From positions 1-41,681 of the forward strand of contig NZ_CALDGS010000172.1 of NCBI RefSeq assembly GCF_937941905.1: a DNA stretch of 41,681 bases, written 5' to 3'. A program made the position numbers and the translations under genes. Within the stretch, counting starts at the first letter, position 1, and the number at the start of each line of letters is the position of its first letter. The notes under the pieces were generated by a model, which saw nothing but the letters and a program-made list of their open reading frames with translations, ran no database searches and was not told the DNA's origin. This DNA is from an uncultured Mycolicibacterium sp. GTDB taxonomy: Bacteria > Actinomycetota > Actinomycetes > Mycobacteriales > Mycobacteriaceae. This document shows positions 1 to 7,526 of this stretch, piece after piece.

Positions 1-1685
1 GCGGCCAGCGCGTCCGGCAGCGACGCGGCCGCCGGCTGCGACGACGGCTTGGGCCGCAGCAGCTCCAGCAGCGACGAACTCGGGTAGCCCACCAGCCGGA
101 CCTTGGCGTCGGGGTCCAGCCCGGCGAGCACCTTGGCCCGGGCGACCGCGGCGCGCAGCCCGCCGAGGTGGTCGACCAGGCCGCGCTCGGCGGCGTCGGC
201 GCCGGTCCAGATGCGGCCCCGGGCGACGGCCTCGACATCGGCGACGGCCAGCCCGCGCCCGGCGGCGACGCGTTCGACGAAGTCCGTGTAGCACAGGTCG
301 GCCTCGGCCTCGACGTGCGCACGCTGCGCCTCGGTGAACGGCTCGTCGGCCGACCACACGTCGGCGTTCGGGTTGGTGCGCACGGTGCCGGAGCCGATAC
401 CGAGCCGGCCCTTGAGCTCGCGGGCGACGAACTTCCCGGTCACCACGCCGATCGAGCCGGTGATGGTGCCGGGGTTGGCGACGATCTCGTTGGCCGCCAT
501 CGACACGTAGTAGCCGCCCGAGGCGGCCACCGCCCCCATCGAGGCGACGACGGGCTTGCGCTCACGGGCCCGGACCACCTCCCGCCAGATGGTCTCCGAC
601 GCGGTGACCGAGCCGCCGGGACTGTCCACGCGCAGCACGATGGCGGCGATGTCGTCGTCGGCGGCGGCCTCGCGCAGGGCGGCGGCGATGGTGTCCCCGC
701 CCGCCGCCGACCGGCCCAGCGACAGCGGCGACGGCCCGCCCCGCCCGTTGACGATGGGCCCGTGCACGGTGACCACCGCGACGGCGGGCTCGCCGCGGCG
801 GCCGGGCAGCCGCGGGCCGGGCCGCGGCGTGGTGGCCCGGGCGTAGCGGGACAGGTACAGCCGCGGCGGCGCGTCGGGGTGGGTGTCGACGTCACGGCTC
901 GGGACCGGGGCGCCGACGAGCTCGGCGATGCGGGCGTAGGCCTCGTCGCGGAACCCGATCCGGTCGACCAGCCCGGCGGCGACGGCGTCGTCACGCAGCA
1001 GCGGCGCCCGGTCGGCGAGGGCGTCGACGGTGTCCGGGTCCAGCTTGCGGGCGGCGGCGACGGCCGCGCGGACCTGCTCGTAGAGGCTCTGCACGAGCCG
1101 GGTGTCGGCCTCGCGGTGCGCCTCGGTGTAGCCGGACTCGGTGAACCGGTTGGCCGCGCTCTTGTACTCGCCGCGGGCGACGAACTCCGGCTGCAGCCCG
1201 AGCTTGTCCAGGGCGTCGCGCAGAAACAGCGCGCTGGTGGCGAACCCGACCAGCCCGACGTGGCCGGAGGGCTGCAGCCACACCTCGCCGAACGCGCTGG
1301 CCAGGTAGTAGGACAGCGTGCCGGGATAGGTCTCGGCCCAGGCCAGCGAGGGCTTGACCGCGGTGAACGCTTCGACGGCCTCGCGCAGCTCCTGCACCGG
1401 ACCGGGCGGGGCGTGCGGGATCTGCACCCGGGCGATCAGCCCGGCCACCCGGTCGTCCTCGGCGGCCCGGTGCAGGGCGGCGACGGTCTCGCGCAGCGTC
1501 AGCGGCCGGCCGCCGGCCGACAGCACGGTCAGCGGGTCGAAGCCGGCGGTCTCGGCCGGGGCGGCGTGCAGGTCGAGCTCGAGCACGCAGCCGGCGGGCA
1601 CCCCGCGGTGACGGGCGGTGTCCACCTTGCGCGCCAGCGTGCGCAGGTCGTCGGGGCCGGGCAGACCCGGCAGGAAGCCGAACAC
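1..1685 (-). CDS. sppA: Signal peptide peptidase SppA (protease IV), C-terminus cut by window edge
   Basis: A minus-strand frame stays open from a GTG at 1685 to the window edge, so the 3' end is missing and about 561 codons are visible. SppA proteases degrade leftover signal peptides and other membrane-associated peptides on the outer face of the cytoplasmic membrane, using a Ser/Lys dyad. The tandem S49 layout is visible: an N-terminal half with GEYKSAANRF (the likely general-base Lys, about residue 175) and a C-terminal half with AVAASGGYYVSMAA (the likely nucleophile Ser, about residue 393). The start VFGFLPGLPG resembles mycobacterial SppA; no strong Shine-Dalgarno precedes it. SppA lying downstream of rplO matches the mycobacterial order, although a DUF732 gene sits between them here. 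Identity is secure; the exact start is probable. Confidence 0.9.
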   Translation of the reverse strand, partial: MFGFLPGLPGPDDLRTLARKVDTARHRGVPAGCVLELDLHAAPAETAGFDPLTVLSAGGRPLTLRETVAALHRAAEDDRVAGLIARVQIPHAPPGPVQELREAVEAFTAVKPSLAWAETYPGTLSYYLASAFGEVWLQPSGHVGLVGFATSALFLRDALDKLGLQPEFVARGEYKSAANRFTESGYTEAHREADTRLVQSLYEQVRAAVAAARKLDPDTVDALADRAPLLRDDAVAAGLVDRIGFRDEAYARIAELVGAPVPSRDVDTHPDAPPRLYLSRYARATTPRPGPRLPGRRGEPAVAVVTVHGPIVNGRGGPSPLSLGRSAAGGDTIAAALREAAADDDIAAIVLRVDSPGGSVTASETIWREVVRARERKPVVASMGAVAASGGYYVSMAANEIVANPGTITGSIGVVTGKFVARELKGRLGIGSGTVRTNPNADVWSADEPFTEAQRAHVEAEADLCYTDFVERVAAGRGLAVADVEAVARGRIWTGADAAERGLVDHLGGLRAAVARAKVLAGLDPDAKVRLVGYPSSSLLELLRPKPSSQPAAASLPDALA

Positions 1686-1739
1686 GTTCCCGAGGGTACC
1701 GACGCCGGCGGACACCCCGCCCGCCGCCGGTCCCCCGCC

Positions 1740-2084
1740 TCAGCGCCCGGTGTAGCGGGCGTACTGCGGGCAGTAGATCTCGACCGCGGCGCGCATCAGG
1801 CCGGCGGCCTGGCCGCGGTCGATGCCGGGCCCGGTGAGCTGGTTGACCACCCCGCGCACCACCGGCACCGGGTTGATGGTGGTCGACAGCCCCTGGCGCA
1901 GCATGTCGCAGATGTGGTTGCCGACGGCGGCCAGGTCGGTGTCGGGCTGGTAGGGGATGCCCAACGCGTCCACCGCCGCGGCGAACCGTTCGTCGCGCGG
2001 TTCGGCGGCGGCGGTGCCGGCGCCGGCGGCCACCAGCCCGGCGGCGACGGTCAGGACGGTGATCCACCTGGAGAGGAAGGTCAT
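1740..2084 (-). CDS. Exported DUF732 family protein
   Basis: This encodes 114 residues. An in-frame ATG lies 81 nt further upstream, but I chose the ATG at 2084 because AGGAG stands 5 nt before it and the protein then starts with a normal signal peptide: MTFLSRWITV, a hydrophobic Ala/Val core, and an AEP-type cleavage site near residue 24. The mature part carries the DUF732 pattern seen in many small mycobacterial secreted proteins, with two Cys residues (HICDML and IYCPQY) that could form a disulfide in the envelope. The function of the family is unknown. It sits between the terminator of the spc operon and sppA, on the same strand, and is probably transcribed on its own. Nothing in the sequence suggests a link to ribosome biology. 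Confidence 0.82.
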   Translation of the reverse strand: MTFLSRWITVLTVAAGLVAAGAGTAAAEPRDERFAAAVDALGIPYQPDTDLAAVGNHICDMLRQGLSTTINPVPVVRGVVNQLTGPGIDRGQAAGLMRAAVEIYCPQYARYTGR

Positions 2085-2170
2085 GTCTGCTCCTGAACTT
2101 CTGCCTGCGCCGTGTGAATCGCGTCGGAGGTAAGCGGCGTTACGGGTCGGGCGAACAGGGCTCATGAAAA

Positions 2171-2212
2171 CACACGAGAGCCCCTGCCGCTGCCGACAGG
2201 GGCTCTCGTGTG
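2171..2212 (-). terminator. Intrinsic terminator of the spc ribosomal operon
   Basis: There is a perfect 16-bp inverted repeat, CACACGAGAGCCCCTG (2171-2186) and CAGGGGCTCTCGTGTG (2197-2212), with a 10-nt loop. It lies 10 nt past the rplO stop. Read on the minus strand it is followed by TTTTCATGAG, a short U-tract. Stem strength and position make it the operon terminator. Confidence 0.9.
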
Positions 2213-2222
2213 GTGCAACTCG

Positions 2223-2666
2223 CTACAGCTCGGTGGCGGTGCCGCCGGCGGCGGTGATCGCCTCCCGGGCGCTGCCGCTGAACTTGTGCGCGGTGACGTC
2301 GACCTTGGCGGTCAGCTTGCCGTCGCCGAGCACCTTGACGAGCACGTTCTTGCGGACCAGGCCCTTGGCCACCAGCTCGTCGATGCCGACCTTGCCGCCC
2401 TCCGGGAACGCCTTGTTGATGTCGCCCACGTTGACGACGGCGTACTCGGTGCGGAACCGGTTGCGGAAGCCCTTGAGCTTCGGCAGCCGCATGTGGATCG
2501 GCATCTGGCCGCCCTCGAACGTCACCGGGACGTTCTTGCGGGCCTTGGTGCCCTTGGTGCCGCGCCCGGCGGTCTTGCCCTTCGAGCCCTCACCGCGGCC
2601 GACGCGGGTGCGGGCCTTCTTCGACCCGGGCGCGGGCCGCAGGTCGTGCAACTTGATGACGGACAT
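2223..2666 (-). CDS. rplO: 50S ribosomal protein L15
   Basis: This encodes 147 residues, the usual L15 size. L15 is a late-assembling large-subunit protein that contacts many helices of 23S rRNA. The Gly/Lys/Arg-rich N-terminal tail (GRGEGSKGKTAGRG) that threads into rRNA is present, followed by the globular part with MPIHMRLPKLKGF. The ATG overlaps the rpmD stop by one base (TGATG), which indicates translational coupling. It is the last gene of this ribosomal operon; the terminator begins 10 nt after its stop. Identity is certain. Confidence 0.97.
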   Translation of the reverse strand: MSVIKLHDLRPAPGSKKARTRVGRGEGSKGKTAGRGTKGTKARKNVPVTFEGGQMPIHMRLPKLKGFRNRFRTEYAVVNVGDINKAFPEGGKVGIDELVAKGLVRKNVLVKVLGDGKLTAKVDVTAHKFSGSAREAITAAGGTATEL

Positions 2667-2851
2667 CAGGACTCCACCTCTTCGACTTCCACGAGGTGAT
2701 GCACGCTCTTGATGAGCCCGCGGGTCTGCGCGTTGTCCTCGCGCACCACCGACTGCCGGATCTTGCGCAGTCCCAGGGTGCGCAGGCTCTCGCGCTGCTT
2801 CCAGCGCGCGCCGATGGTGCTGCGCACCTGGGTGATCTTCAACTGAGCCAT
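2666..2851 (-). CDS. rpmD: 50S ribosomal protein L30
   Basis: This encodes 61 residues, the normal length for bacterial L30, and starts MAQLKITQVRSTIG as the family does. L30 is a small peripheral large-subunit protein absent from some lineages but standard in actinobacteria. The ATG at 2851 lies 3 nt after the rpsE stop, and its own stop overlaps the rplO start. The order rpsE-rpmD-rplO is the canonical spc order, which supports the call for such a short gene. Confidence 0.96.
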   Translation of the reverse strand: MAQLKITQVRSTIGARWKQRESLRTLGLRKIRQSVVREDNAQTRGLIKSVHHLVEVEEVES

Positions 2852-2854
2852 CGG

Positions 2855-3505
2855 TTACGCCCCTTCACGCGATGCACTGGCGGCCAGCGCGCTGGCCTCG
2901 CGCCGCGCCTTGAGCATGAACGACGGCGCGACATCCTCGATGGGCAGGCCGCGACGGGCCGCCACCTCCTCCGGACGCTGCAGCAGCTTCAGCGCGGCCA
3001 CGGTGGCGTGCACCACGTTGATCGCGTTGTCGCTGCCCAGCGACTTGGCCAGGATGTCGCGGACGCCGGCGCACTCCAGCACCGCACGCGCCGCGCCCCC
3101 GGCGATCACACCGGTACCGGGGCTGGCCGGACGCAGCAGCACCACACCCGCGGCGGCCTCGCCCTGCACCGGGTGGGTGATGGTGCCGCCGATCAGCGGG
3201 ACCCGGAAGAAGTTCTTGCGAGCCTCCTCCACGCCCTTGGCGATCGCGGCCGGCACCTCCTTGGCCTTGCCGTACCCGACACCGACCATGCCGTTGCCGT
3301 CACCGACGATGACCAGCGCGGTGAAGCTGAACCGCCGGCCACCCTTGACGACCTTGGACACACGGTTGATCGTGACGACGCGCTCGAGGTAGTTGCTCTT
3401 GTCGCCGCCGTCGCGGCCACGCCCGCGATCCTCGCGCCGGCGCCCTTCGCGCGGCGGTCGGCTGTCCGAGGTCGCCGGAGCGGCGCCAGCTGCCTGCTCG
3501 GCCAT
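2855..3505 (-). CDS. rpsE: 30S ribosomal protein S5
   Basis: This encodes 216 residues, longer than the roughly 166 of E. coli because of an Arg/Gly/Asp-rich N-terminal extension (about residues 1-35) and a longer C-terminus, both typical of mycobacteria. S5 helps form the mRNA entry channel and influences decoding accuracy. The N-terminal RNA-binding domain (GGRRFSFTALVIVGDGNGMVG) and the C-terminal ribosomal fold (NAINVVHATVAALKLL) are visible. Two ATGs stand back to back at 3508 and 3505; I chose the second because MAEQ is the usual mycobacterial start and it gives better spacing from the upstream GAGAGGA. It is coupled with rpmD downstream. Confidence 0.97.
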   Translation of the reverse strand: MAEQAAGAAPATSDSRPPREGRRREDRGRGRDGGDKSNYLERVVTINRVSKVVKGGRRFSFTALVIVGDGNGMVGVGYGKAKEVPAAIAKGVEEARKNFFRVPLIGGTITHPVQGEAAAGVVLLRPASPGTGVIAGGAARAVLECAGVRDILAKSLGSDNAINVVHATVAALKLLQRPEEVAARRGLPIEDVAPSFMLKARREASALAASASREGA

Positions 3506-3533
3506 CATGCAGTCCTCTCGTTGTACGTCGTCA

Positions 3534-3941
3534 TCAGAACTTCAGTCCGCTCTCCCGGGCCGCGTCGGCCAGGGCGGCGATCCGGCCGCCGTAGGTGTAA
3601 CCGCCGCGGTCGAACACGATCTCGGTGATCCCGGCGGCCTTGGCGCGCTCGGCGATCAGCTGACCGACCCGCACGCTCTTGGCCTTCTTGTCGCCCTCGA
3701 GCGCCCGCACGTCGGCCTCGATCGAGGAGGCCGCCGCCAGGGTGTGGCCCTTGAGGTCGTCGACCAGCTGCACGTGGATGTGCCGCGAGGAGCGGTGCAC
3801 GACCAGCCGCGGCCGCTCGGCGGTGCCGGCGATCTTCTTGCGCAGCCGCGCATGCCGGCGCTGACGGTCACGCCGCCGGATCTCGGAGATGTTGGCGCCG
3901 ACCGGCGTGTACTTCTTGGGGGTGTCCGTTGCGGTAGCCAT
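3534..3941 (-). CDS. rplR: 50S ribosomal protein L18
   Basis: This encodes 135 residues. L18 binds 5S rRNA and, with L5 and L25, docks it onto the central protuberance of the 50S subunit. The basic N-terminal segment (RRRDRQRRHARLRKKIAGT) and the core with RPRLVVHRSSRHIHVQLVDD are family hallmarks, and the protein ends RESGLKF as expected. An N-terminal tail of about 20 residues before the basic region is usual in actinobacteria. It lies 3 nt after rplF and 25 nt or so before rpsE in the same operon. Confidence 0.97.
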   Translation of the reverse strand: MATATDTPKKYTPVGANISEIRRRDRQRRHARLRKKIAGTAERPRLVVHRSSRHIHVQLVDDLKGHTLAAASSIEADVRALEGDKKAKSVRVGQLIAERAKAAGITEIVFDRGGYTYGGRIAALADAARESGLKF

Positions 3942-3944
3942 CGC

Positions 3945-4484
3945 TTACTTACCTGTCTTTCCGACCTTGCGGCGGACCTGCTCACCCTCGTAGCGCACGC
4001 CCTTGCCCTTGTACGGGTCGGGGCGGCGCAGGCGGCGGATGATCGCCGAGATCTGGCCGACCTTCTGCTTGTCGATACCGGAGATGGAGAACTTGGTGGG
4101 CGACTCGACCTGGAAGGTGATGCCCTCCGGCGGCTCGATCACCACGGGGTGGCTGTAGCCCAGGGCGAACTCCAGGTTCTGGCCCTTGAGCTGGACGCGG
4201 TAGCCCACGCCGTGGATCTCCATCTTGGTGGTGTACCCCTCGGTGACACCGGTGATCATGTTGGCGATCAGGGTGCGCGACAGCCCGTGCAGCGAGCGGC
4301 TGCGCCGCTCGTCGTCGGGGCGGGTCACCACGATGGCGCCGTCGTCGCTGCGCTCCACCTTGATCGGCTCGGCGACGTCCAGCGACAGGGTGCCCTTCGG
4401 GCCCTTGACCGAGACGGTCTGCCCGTCGATCGCCACGTCGACCCCGGCGGGAACCGGAACCGGCTGCTTACCAATACGCGACAT
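3945..4484 (-). CDS. rplF: 50S ribosomal protein L6
   Basis: This encodes 179 residues, the standard L6 size. L6 sits near the factor-binding site of the 50S subunit and contacts helix 97 of 23S rRNA. It starts MSRIGKQPVPVPAGV and contains the C-terminal signature region RRPDPYKGKGVRYEGE, which is diagnostic. Two tandem similar domains are expected and fit the length. It lies 14 nt after rpsH and 3 nt before rplR, all minus strand. Confidence 0.97.
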   Translation of the reverse strand: MSRIGKQPVPVPAGVDVAIDGQTVSVKGPKGTLSLDVAEPIKVERSDDGAIVVTRPDDERRSRSLHGLSRTLIANMITGVTEGYTTKMEIHGVGYRVQLKGQNLEFALGYSHPVVIEPPEGITFQVESPTKFSISGIDKQKVGQISAIIRRLRRPDPYKGKGVRYEGEQVRRKVGKTGK

Positions 4485-4498
4485 GTCTCGTTAACCCC

Positions 4499-4897
4499 TC
4501 ACCACACGTAGGCGAGGACTTCCCCGCCCACGCCCTCTCGCGCCGCCTGCCGATCGGTCTTGAGGCCCTTCGACGTGGAGATGATCGCCACGCCGAGGCC
4601 GCCGAGCACCTTGGGCAGGTTGTTCGACTTGGCGTACACCCGCAGGCCGGGCTTGGAGACCCGGCGCAGGCCGGCGATGCTGCGCTCCCGGCTCGGGCCG
4701 TACTTGAGCTGCACCACGAGGGTCTTGCCCACGCGGGCGTCCTCCACGCTGTAGTCGGCGATGTAGCCCTCGCGCTTGAGGATCTCGGCGATGTTCGCCT
4801 TGAGCTTCGAGTGCGGCAGCCGCACCTCGTCGTGGTACGCCGCATTGGCGTTGCGCAGACGTGTCAAGAAGTCTGCGATCGGGTCCGTCATGGTCAT
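4499..4897 (-). CDS. rpsH: 30S ribosomal protein S8
   Basis: This encodes 132 residues beginning MTMTDPIADFLTRLRNAN, the usual mycobacterial S8 start; a second ATG two codons in is possible. S8 binds the central domain of 16S rRNA and is an early assembly protein; in E. coli it also represses spc operon translation. The C-terminal motif with STSKGL and GGEVLAYVW is diagnostic. An 87-nt gap separates it from rpsN upstream, larger than the other junctions in this operon, and holds no gene I can see. Confidence 0.97.
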   Translation of the reverse strand: MTMTDPIADFLTRLRNANAAYHDEVRLPHSKLKANIAEILKREGYIADYSVEDARVGKTLVVQLKYGPSRERSIAGLRRVSKPGLRVYAKSNNLPKVLGGLGVAIISTSKGLKTDRQAAREGVGGEVLAYVW

Positions 4898-4984
4898 GAC
4901 AGCCGGTTCACCTTTCTCGCGGTGGTTCCCCCGGCGGGGCCTTCCGCAACCTGTTGGATCGGTCTTGTGGTCGTGGGCGCGCCG

Positions 4985-5170
4985 TTACCAGCTGGCCTTC
5001 TGGACACCCGGCAGGTGGCCGGCGTGCGCCAGTTCGCGCAGGCAGATGCGGCACAGGCCGAACTTGCGGTACACCGAGTGCGGACGCCCGCAACGGTTGC
5101 ACCGGGTGTAGGCGCGCACCTTGAACTTCGGCTTGCGCTGGGCCTTGATGATGAGGGCCTTCTTCGCCAT
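4985..5170 (-). CDS. rpsN: 30S ribosomal protein S14, zinc-ribbon type Z
   Basis: This encodes 61 residues, the short zinc-binding form of S14 (often called rpsN1 or rpsZ). Four Cys residues, C24-x2-C27 and C40-x2-C43, form the zinc knuckle in RCNRCGRPHSVYRKFGLCRIC. S14 belongs to the head of the 30S subunit. Mycobacteria also carry a Cys-less longer S14 used under zinc starvation, located elsewhere in a Zur-controlled operon; this copy is the zinc-replete version. It starts 3 nt after the rplE stop. Confidence 0.97.
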   Translation of the reverse strand: MAKKALIIKAQRKPKFKVRAYTRCNRCGRPHSVYRKFGLCRICLRELAHAGHLPGVQKASW

Positions 5171-5173
5171 GTG

Positions 5174-5737
5174 TCAGTTCTCCTTGAACGGGAAGCCGAG
5201 GGCCCGCAACAGCGCTCGTCCTTCTTCGTCGGTCGTGGCCGAGGTGACGACGGTGATGTCCATGCCGCGCGGCCGGTCGATGCTGTCGGGGTCGATCTCG
5301 TGGAACATCGACTGCTCGGTCAGACCGAAGGTGTAGTTGCCGGCACCGTCGAACTGGTTCGGGCTCAGGCCGCGGAAGTCACGGATACGCGGCAGCGCGA
5401 TCGAGATGAGCCGGTCCAGGAACTCCCACATCCGGTCGCCGCGCAGCGTGACGCGGGCGCCGATCGGCATCCCCTCGCGCAGCTTGAACTGGGCGATCGA
5501 CTTGCGGGCCCGGCGGATCTCCGGCTTCTGGCCGGTGATCGCGGCCAGGTCGTTGACCGCGCCGTTGATCAGCTTGGCGTCGCGGGCGGCCTCGCCCACG
5601 CCCATGTTCACCACGACCTTGACCACGCCCGGGATCTGCATCACGTTGGCGTAGCCGAACTCCTTCTGCAGGGCGGCGCGGATCTCCTCGCGGTACCGCT
5701 GCTTGAGCCGGGGCAGGGTTTTCTCAGCAGTCGTCAT
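5174..5737 (-). CDS. rplE: 50S ribosomal protein L5
   Basis: This encodes 187 residues. L5 binds 5S rRNA and forms part of the central protuberance, contacting P-site tRNA. Family motifs visible are KVVVNMGVGEAARDAK, the RRARKSIAQFKLREGMPIG segment, and RIRDFRGLSPNQFDGAGNY. The ATG overlaps the rplX stop by one base (TGATG), so the two are translationally coupled. Length and ends agree with mycobacterial L5. Confidence 0.97.
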   Translation of the reverse strand: MTTAEKTLPRLKQRYREEIRAALQKEFGYANVMQIPGVVKVVVNMGVGEAARDAKLINGAVNDLAAITGQKPEIRRARKSIAQFKLREGMPIGARVTLRGDRMWEFLDRLISIALPRIRDFRGLSPNQFDGAGNYTFGLTEQSMFHEIDPDSIDRPRGMDITVVTSATTDEEGRALLRALGFPFKEN

Positions 5738-6054
5738 CAGATTTCCTTGCCGTTGCGCTTCGAGATGCGGACCTTCTTGCCGGTCTCAGCGTCGATGCGG
5801 TACCCGACGCGGGTCGGCTGACCGTCGGAGTCGATCACCATCACGTTGGAGACGTGGATCGGGGCCTCCTGCGTGACGATGCCGCCCGACGAGGCGCCGC
5901 GCTCGTTGCGCGAAACCGCGGTGTGCTTCTTGATCCGGTTGACGCCCTCGACGAGAACCTTCTGCCGATCCGGGTAGGCGGCCAGCACCTTGCCCTTGGC
6001 GCCCTTGTCCTTGCCGGAGATGACCAGGACGGTGTCACCCTTGCGGACCTTCAT
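5737..6054 (-). CDS. rplX: 50S ribosomal protein L24
   Basis: This encodes 105 residues. L24 is one of the first proteins to bind 23S rRNA and starts large-subunit assembly. A KOW motif is present at the N-terminus (KVRKGDTVLVISGKDKGAKG). The sequence reads GTG-ATG-AAG at 6057; I chose the ATG at 6054 because mycobacterial L24 begins MKV and this ATG overlaps the rplN stop as TGATG. Its own stop overlaps rplE. Identity is certain; only the start could shift by one codon. Confidence 0.97.
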   Translation of the reverse strand: MKVRKGDTVLVISGKDKGAKGKVLAAYPDRQKVLVEGVNRIKKHTAVSRNERGASSGGIVTQEAPIHVSNVMVIDSDGQPTRVGYRIDAETGKKVRISKRNGKEI

Positions 6055-6422
6055 CACAACACCTCCGGTGCCAGCGAGACGATCTTCATGAAGCGCTTCT
6101 CGCGCAGCTCGCGACCGACCGGGCCGAAGATGCGGGTCCCGCGCGGCTCGTTGTCGTTCTTGATGATCACGGCGGCGTTCTCGTCGAACTTGATGTAGCT
6201 GCCGTCGGGCCGGCGGCGCTCCTTGGCGGTGCGCACCACCACGGCCTTGACGACGTCACCCTTCTTGACGTTGCCGCCCGGGATGGCGTCCTTGACGGTG
6301 GCCACGATCACGTCGCCGATGCCGGCATAGCGTCGCGACGAGCCGCCGAGCACGCGGATGCACAGGATCTCCTTGGCACCCGTGTTGTCGGCGACCTTCA
6401 ACCGCGATTCCTGCTGAATCAC
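6054..6422 (-). CDS. rplN: 50S ribosomal protein L14
   Basis: This encodes 122 residues, the canonical length, with the GTG start at 6422 read as MIQQESRLKVADNTGAK. AGGAG lies 5 nt before the GTG. L14 sits at the subunit interface, contacts the 30S subunit and is the docking site for the silencing factor RsfS. The signature GRELREKRFMKIVSLAPEVL closes the protein. The frame stays open upstream to 6545, but that segment is leader and has no L14 homology. This is the first gene of the operon and has its own promoter about 130 nt upstream. Confidence 0.97.
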   Translation of the reverse strand: MIQQESRLKVADNTGAKEILCIRVLGGSSRRYAGIGDVIVATVKDAIPGGNVKKGDVVKAVVVRTAKERRRPDGSYIKFDENAAVIIKNDNEPRGTRIFGPVGRELREKRFMKIVSLAPEVL

Positions 6423-6534
6423 TCGATCTCCTGACCTGGGTTTTGTGCACGCCAGATACCGACCTGACGTGCGCGGTCTTGCGTTGACCTGAGGGCACGC
6501 GAGGCCCACCGGACATGCCGGCCGACCAAGGTCT

Positions 6535-6547
6535 GCCCAAGGCAACC
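6535..6547 (-). repeat. Shared initial-transcribed element, copy at the rplN operon
   Basis: The minus strand reads GGTTGCCTTGGGC. An identical 13-mer occurs at 23851-23863 at the same place relative to the rpsJ promoter. Here it begins 5 nt after the TAGTAT -10 box. GCC-TTG-GGC inside it could form a tiny hairpin. Confidence 0.7.
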
Positions 6548-6552
6548 GTTAA

Positions 6553-6581
6553 ATACTAGGTCAGGAGCTGCGGGGAACCAA
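6553..6581 (-). promoter_or_regulatory. Promoter of the rplN (spc) operon
   Basis: On the minus strand TTGGTT (6576-6581) is followed after exactly 17 nt by TAGTAT (6553-6558), a good housekeeping-type -35/-10 pair. The predicted start of transcription falls near 6546, inside the element GGTTGCCTTGGGC (6535-6547) that is repeated at the rpsJ promoter. The leader to the rplN GTG is then about 120 nt. Confidence 0.72.
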
Positions 6582-6635
6582 ATCCGCCCTGATCACCCTC
6601 CCCCGCTCCGCGGTCCCGCGCGGGCCGGGGACGCG

Positions 6636-7514
6636 CTACCGCGCGCAGCGGAAGCCGATGTGGCTGGTCGCGCTGTCCTGGCTCTGCGGGGACCGGGCGG
6701 TGGGCCGGTAGCGCCGGCAGTACTCCGGTGCGCACAGGTGCGAGCCACCCTTGAGCACCTGGCTGACGGTGGGGTCCGGCCGGGACGGGGCGCAGCACGG
6801 CGCGGGCGCCGGCGGTCCGGGCCGGTGGTGGCCCTCGAAGCGGGTGCCGGTCCACTCCCAGACGTTGCCGATCATGTCGACCAGCCCGTAGCCGTTCGGC
6901 GGGAAGGTGCCGACCGGGCTGGTGCCCACCCAGCCTGCCGCCCCGTCGTTGCGGTACGGGAACGCGCCCTGCCAGGTGTTGGCCATCAGCCGCCCGCCCG
7001 GCGTCAGCTCCTCCCCCCACGGGTAGGTGGTGGTGGTCCCGCCGCGGGCGGCGTACTCCCACTCGGCCTCGGTCGGCAGCCGCCGGTCCGCCCACCGGGC
7101 GTAGGCCAGGGCGTCGACGTAGGCGACCTGCACGACCGGGTGGTCGGGGCGGTCCTGCCAGTCCGGCCCGTCCGGGCCGAGCGGGCGGCGCCAGTGCGCG
7201 CCCGGCACCCACCGCCACCACTGCCGCCAGTCGCGCAGGTCGACCGGCCCGGCGGTGGGGGTGAACACCAGCCCGCCGGGCACCAGGTCGGCGGGGTCGG
7301 CCCCCGGGTAGTCGGCCGGGTCGGGGGCCCGCTCGGCCACCGTGACGTAGCCGGTGTCGGCGACGAACGCGGCGAACTGGGCGTTGGTGACCGGGTGCCG
7401 TTCGATGGCGAACGGCCCCACGGTCACCGTGTGCTCCGGCGCCTCCTCCGGATAGAACCGGGTGGATCCCATCCGGAAGGAGGCGCCGGGTAGCTCGACG
7501 AACTCGGTGAGCAC
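6636..7514 (-). CDS. Formylglycine-generating enzyme (sulfatase activator)
   Basis: This encodes 292 residues from a GTG at 7514. FGE oxidises the active-site Cys of type I sulfatases to C-alpha-formylglycine using O2 and copper. The FGE-sulfatase fold is plain: MGSTRFYPEEAPEHTV near the N-terminus, RLPTEAEWEYAARGG at about 145-159, DMIGNVWEWT at about 213-222, and the catalytic pair in GGSHLCAPEYCRRYRP (C261 and C266). It ends HIGFRCAR as family members do. The gene lies 12 nt after the aldehyde dehydrogenase and two genes from a sulfatase with the matching CSPTR motif, so that sulfatase is the obvious client. Both active cysteines are present, so the enzyme should work. Confidence 0.93.
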   Translation of the reverse strand: MLTEFVELPGASFRMGSTRFYPEEAPEHTVTVGPFAIERHPVTNAQFAAFVADTGYVTVAERAPDPADYPGADPADLVPGGLVFTPTAGPVDLRDWRQWWRWVPGAHWRRPLGPDGPDWQDRPDHPVVQVAYVDALAYARWADRRLPTEAEWEYAARGGTTTTYPWGEELTPGGRLMANTWQGAFPYRNDGAAGWVGTSPVGTFPPNGYGLVDMIGNVWEWTGTRFEGHHRPGPPAPAPCCAPSRPDPTVSQVLKGGSHLCAPEYCRRYRPTARSPQSQDSATSHIGFRCAR

Positions 7515-7526
7515 GGATCGGACCGG

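Noticed and set aside
168..2096. A 642-codon plus-strand open frame with Gly/Asp/Arg-rich product
   Set aside because: It is antisense to sppA and the DUF732 gene, low in complexity and has no domain; the minus-strand frame has clear SppA motifs.
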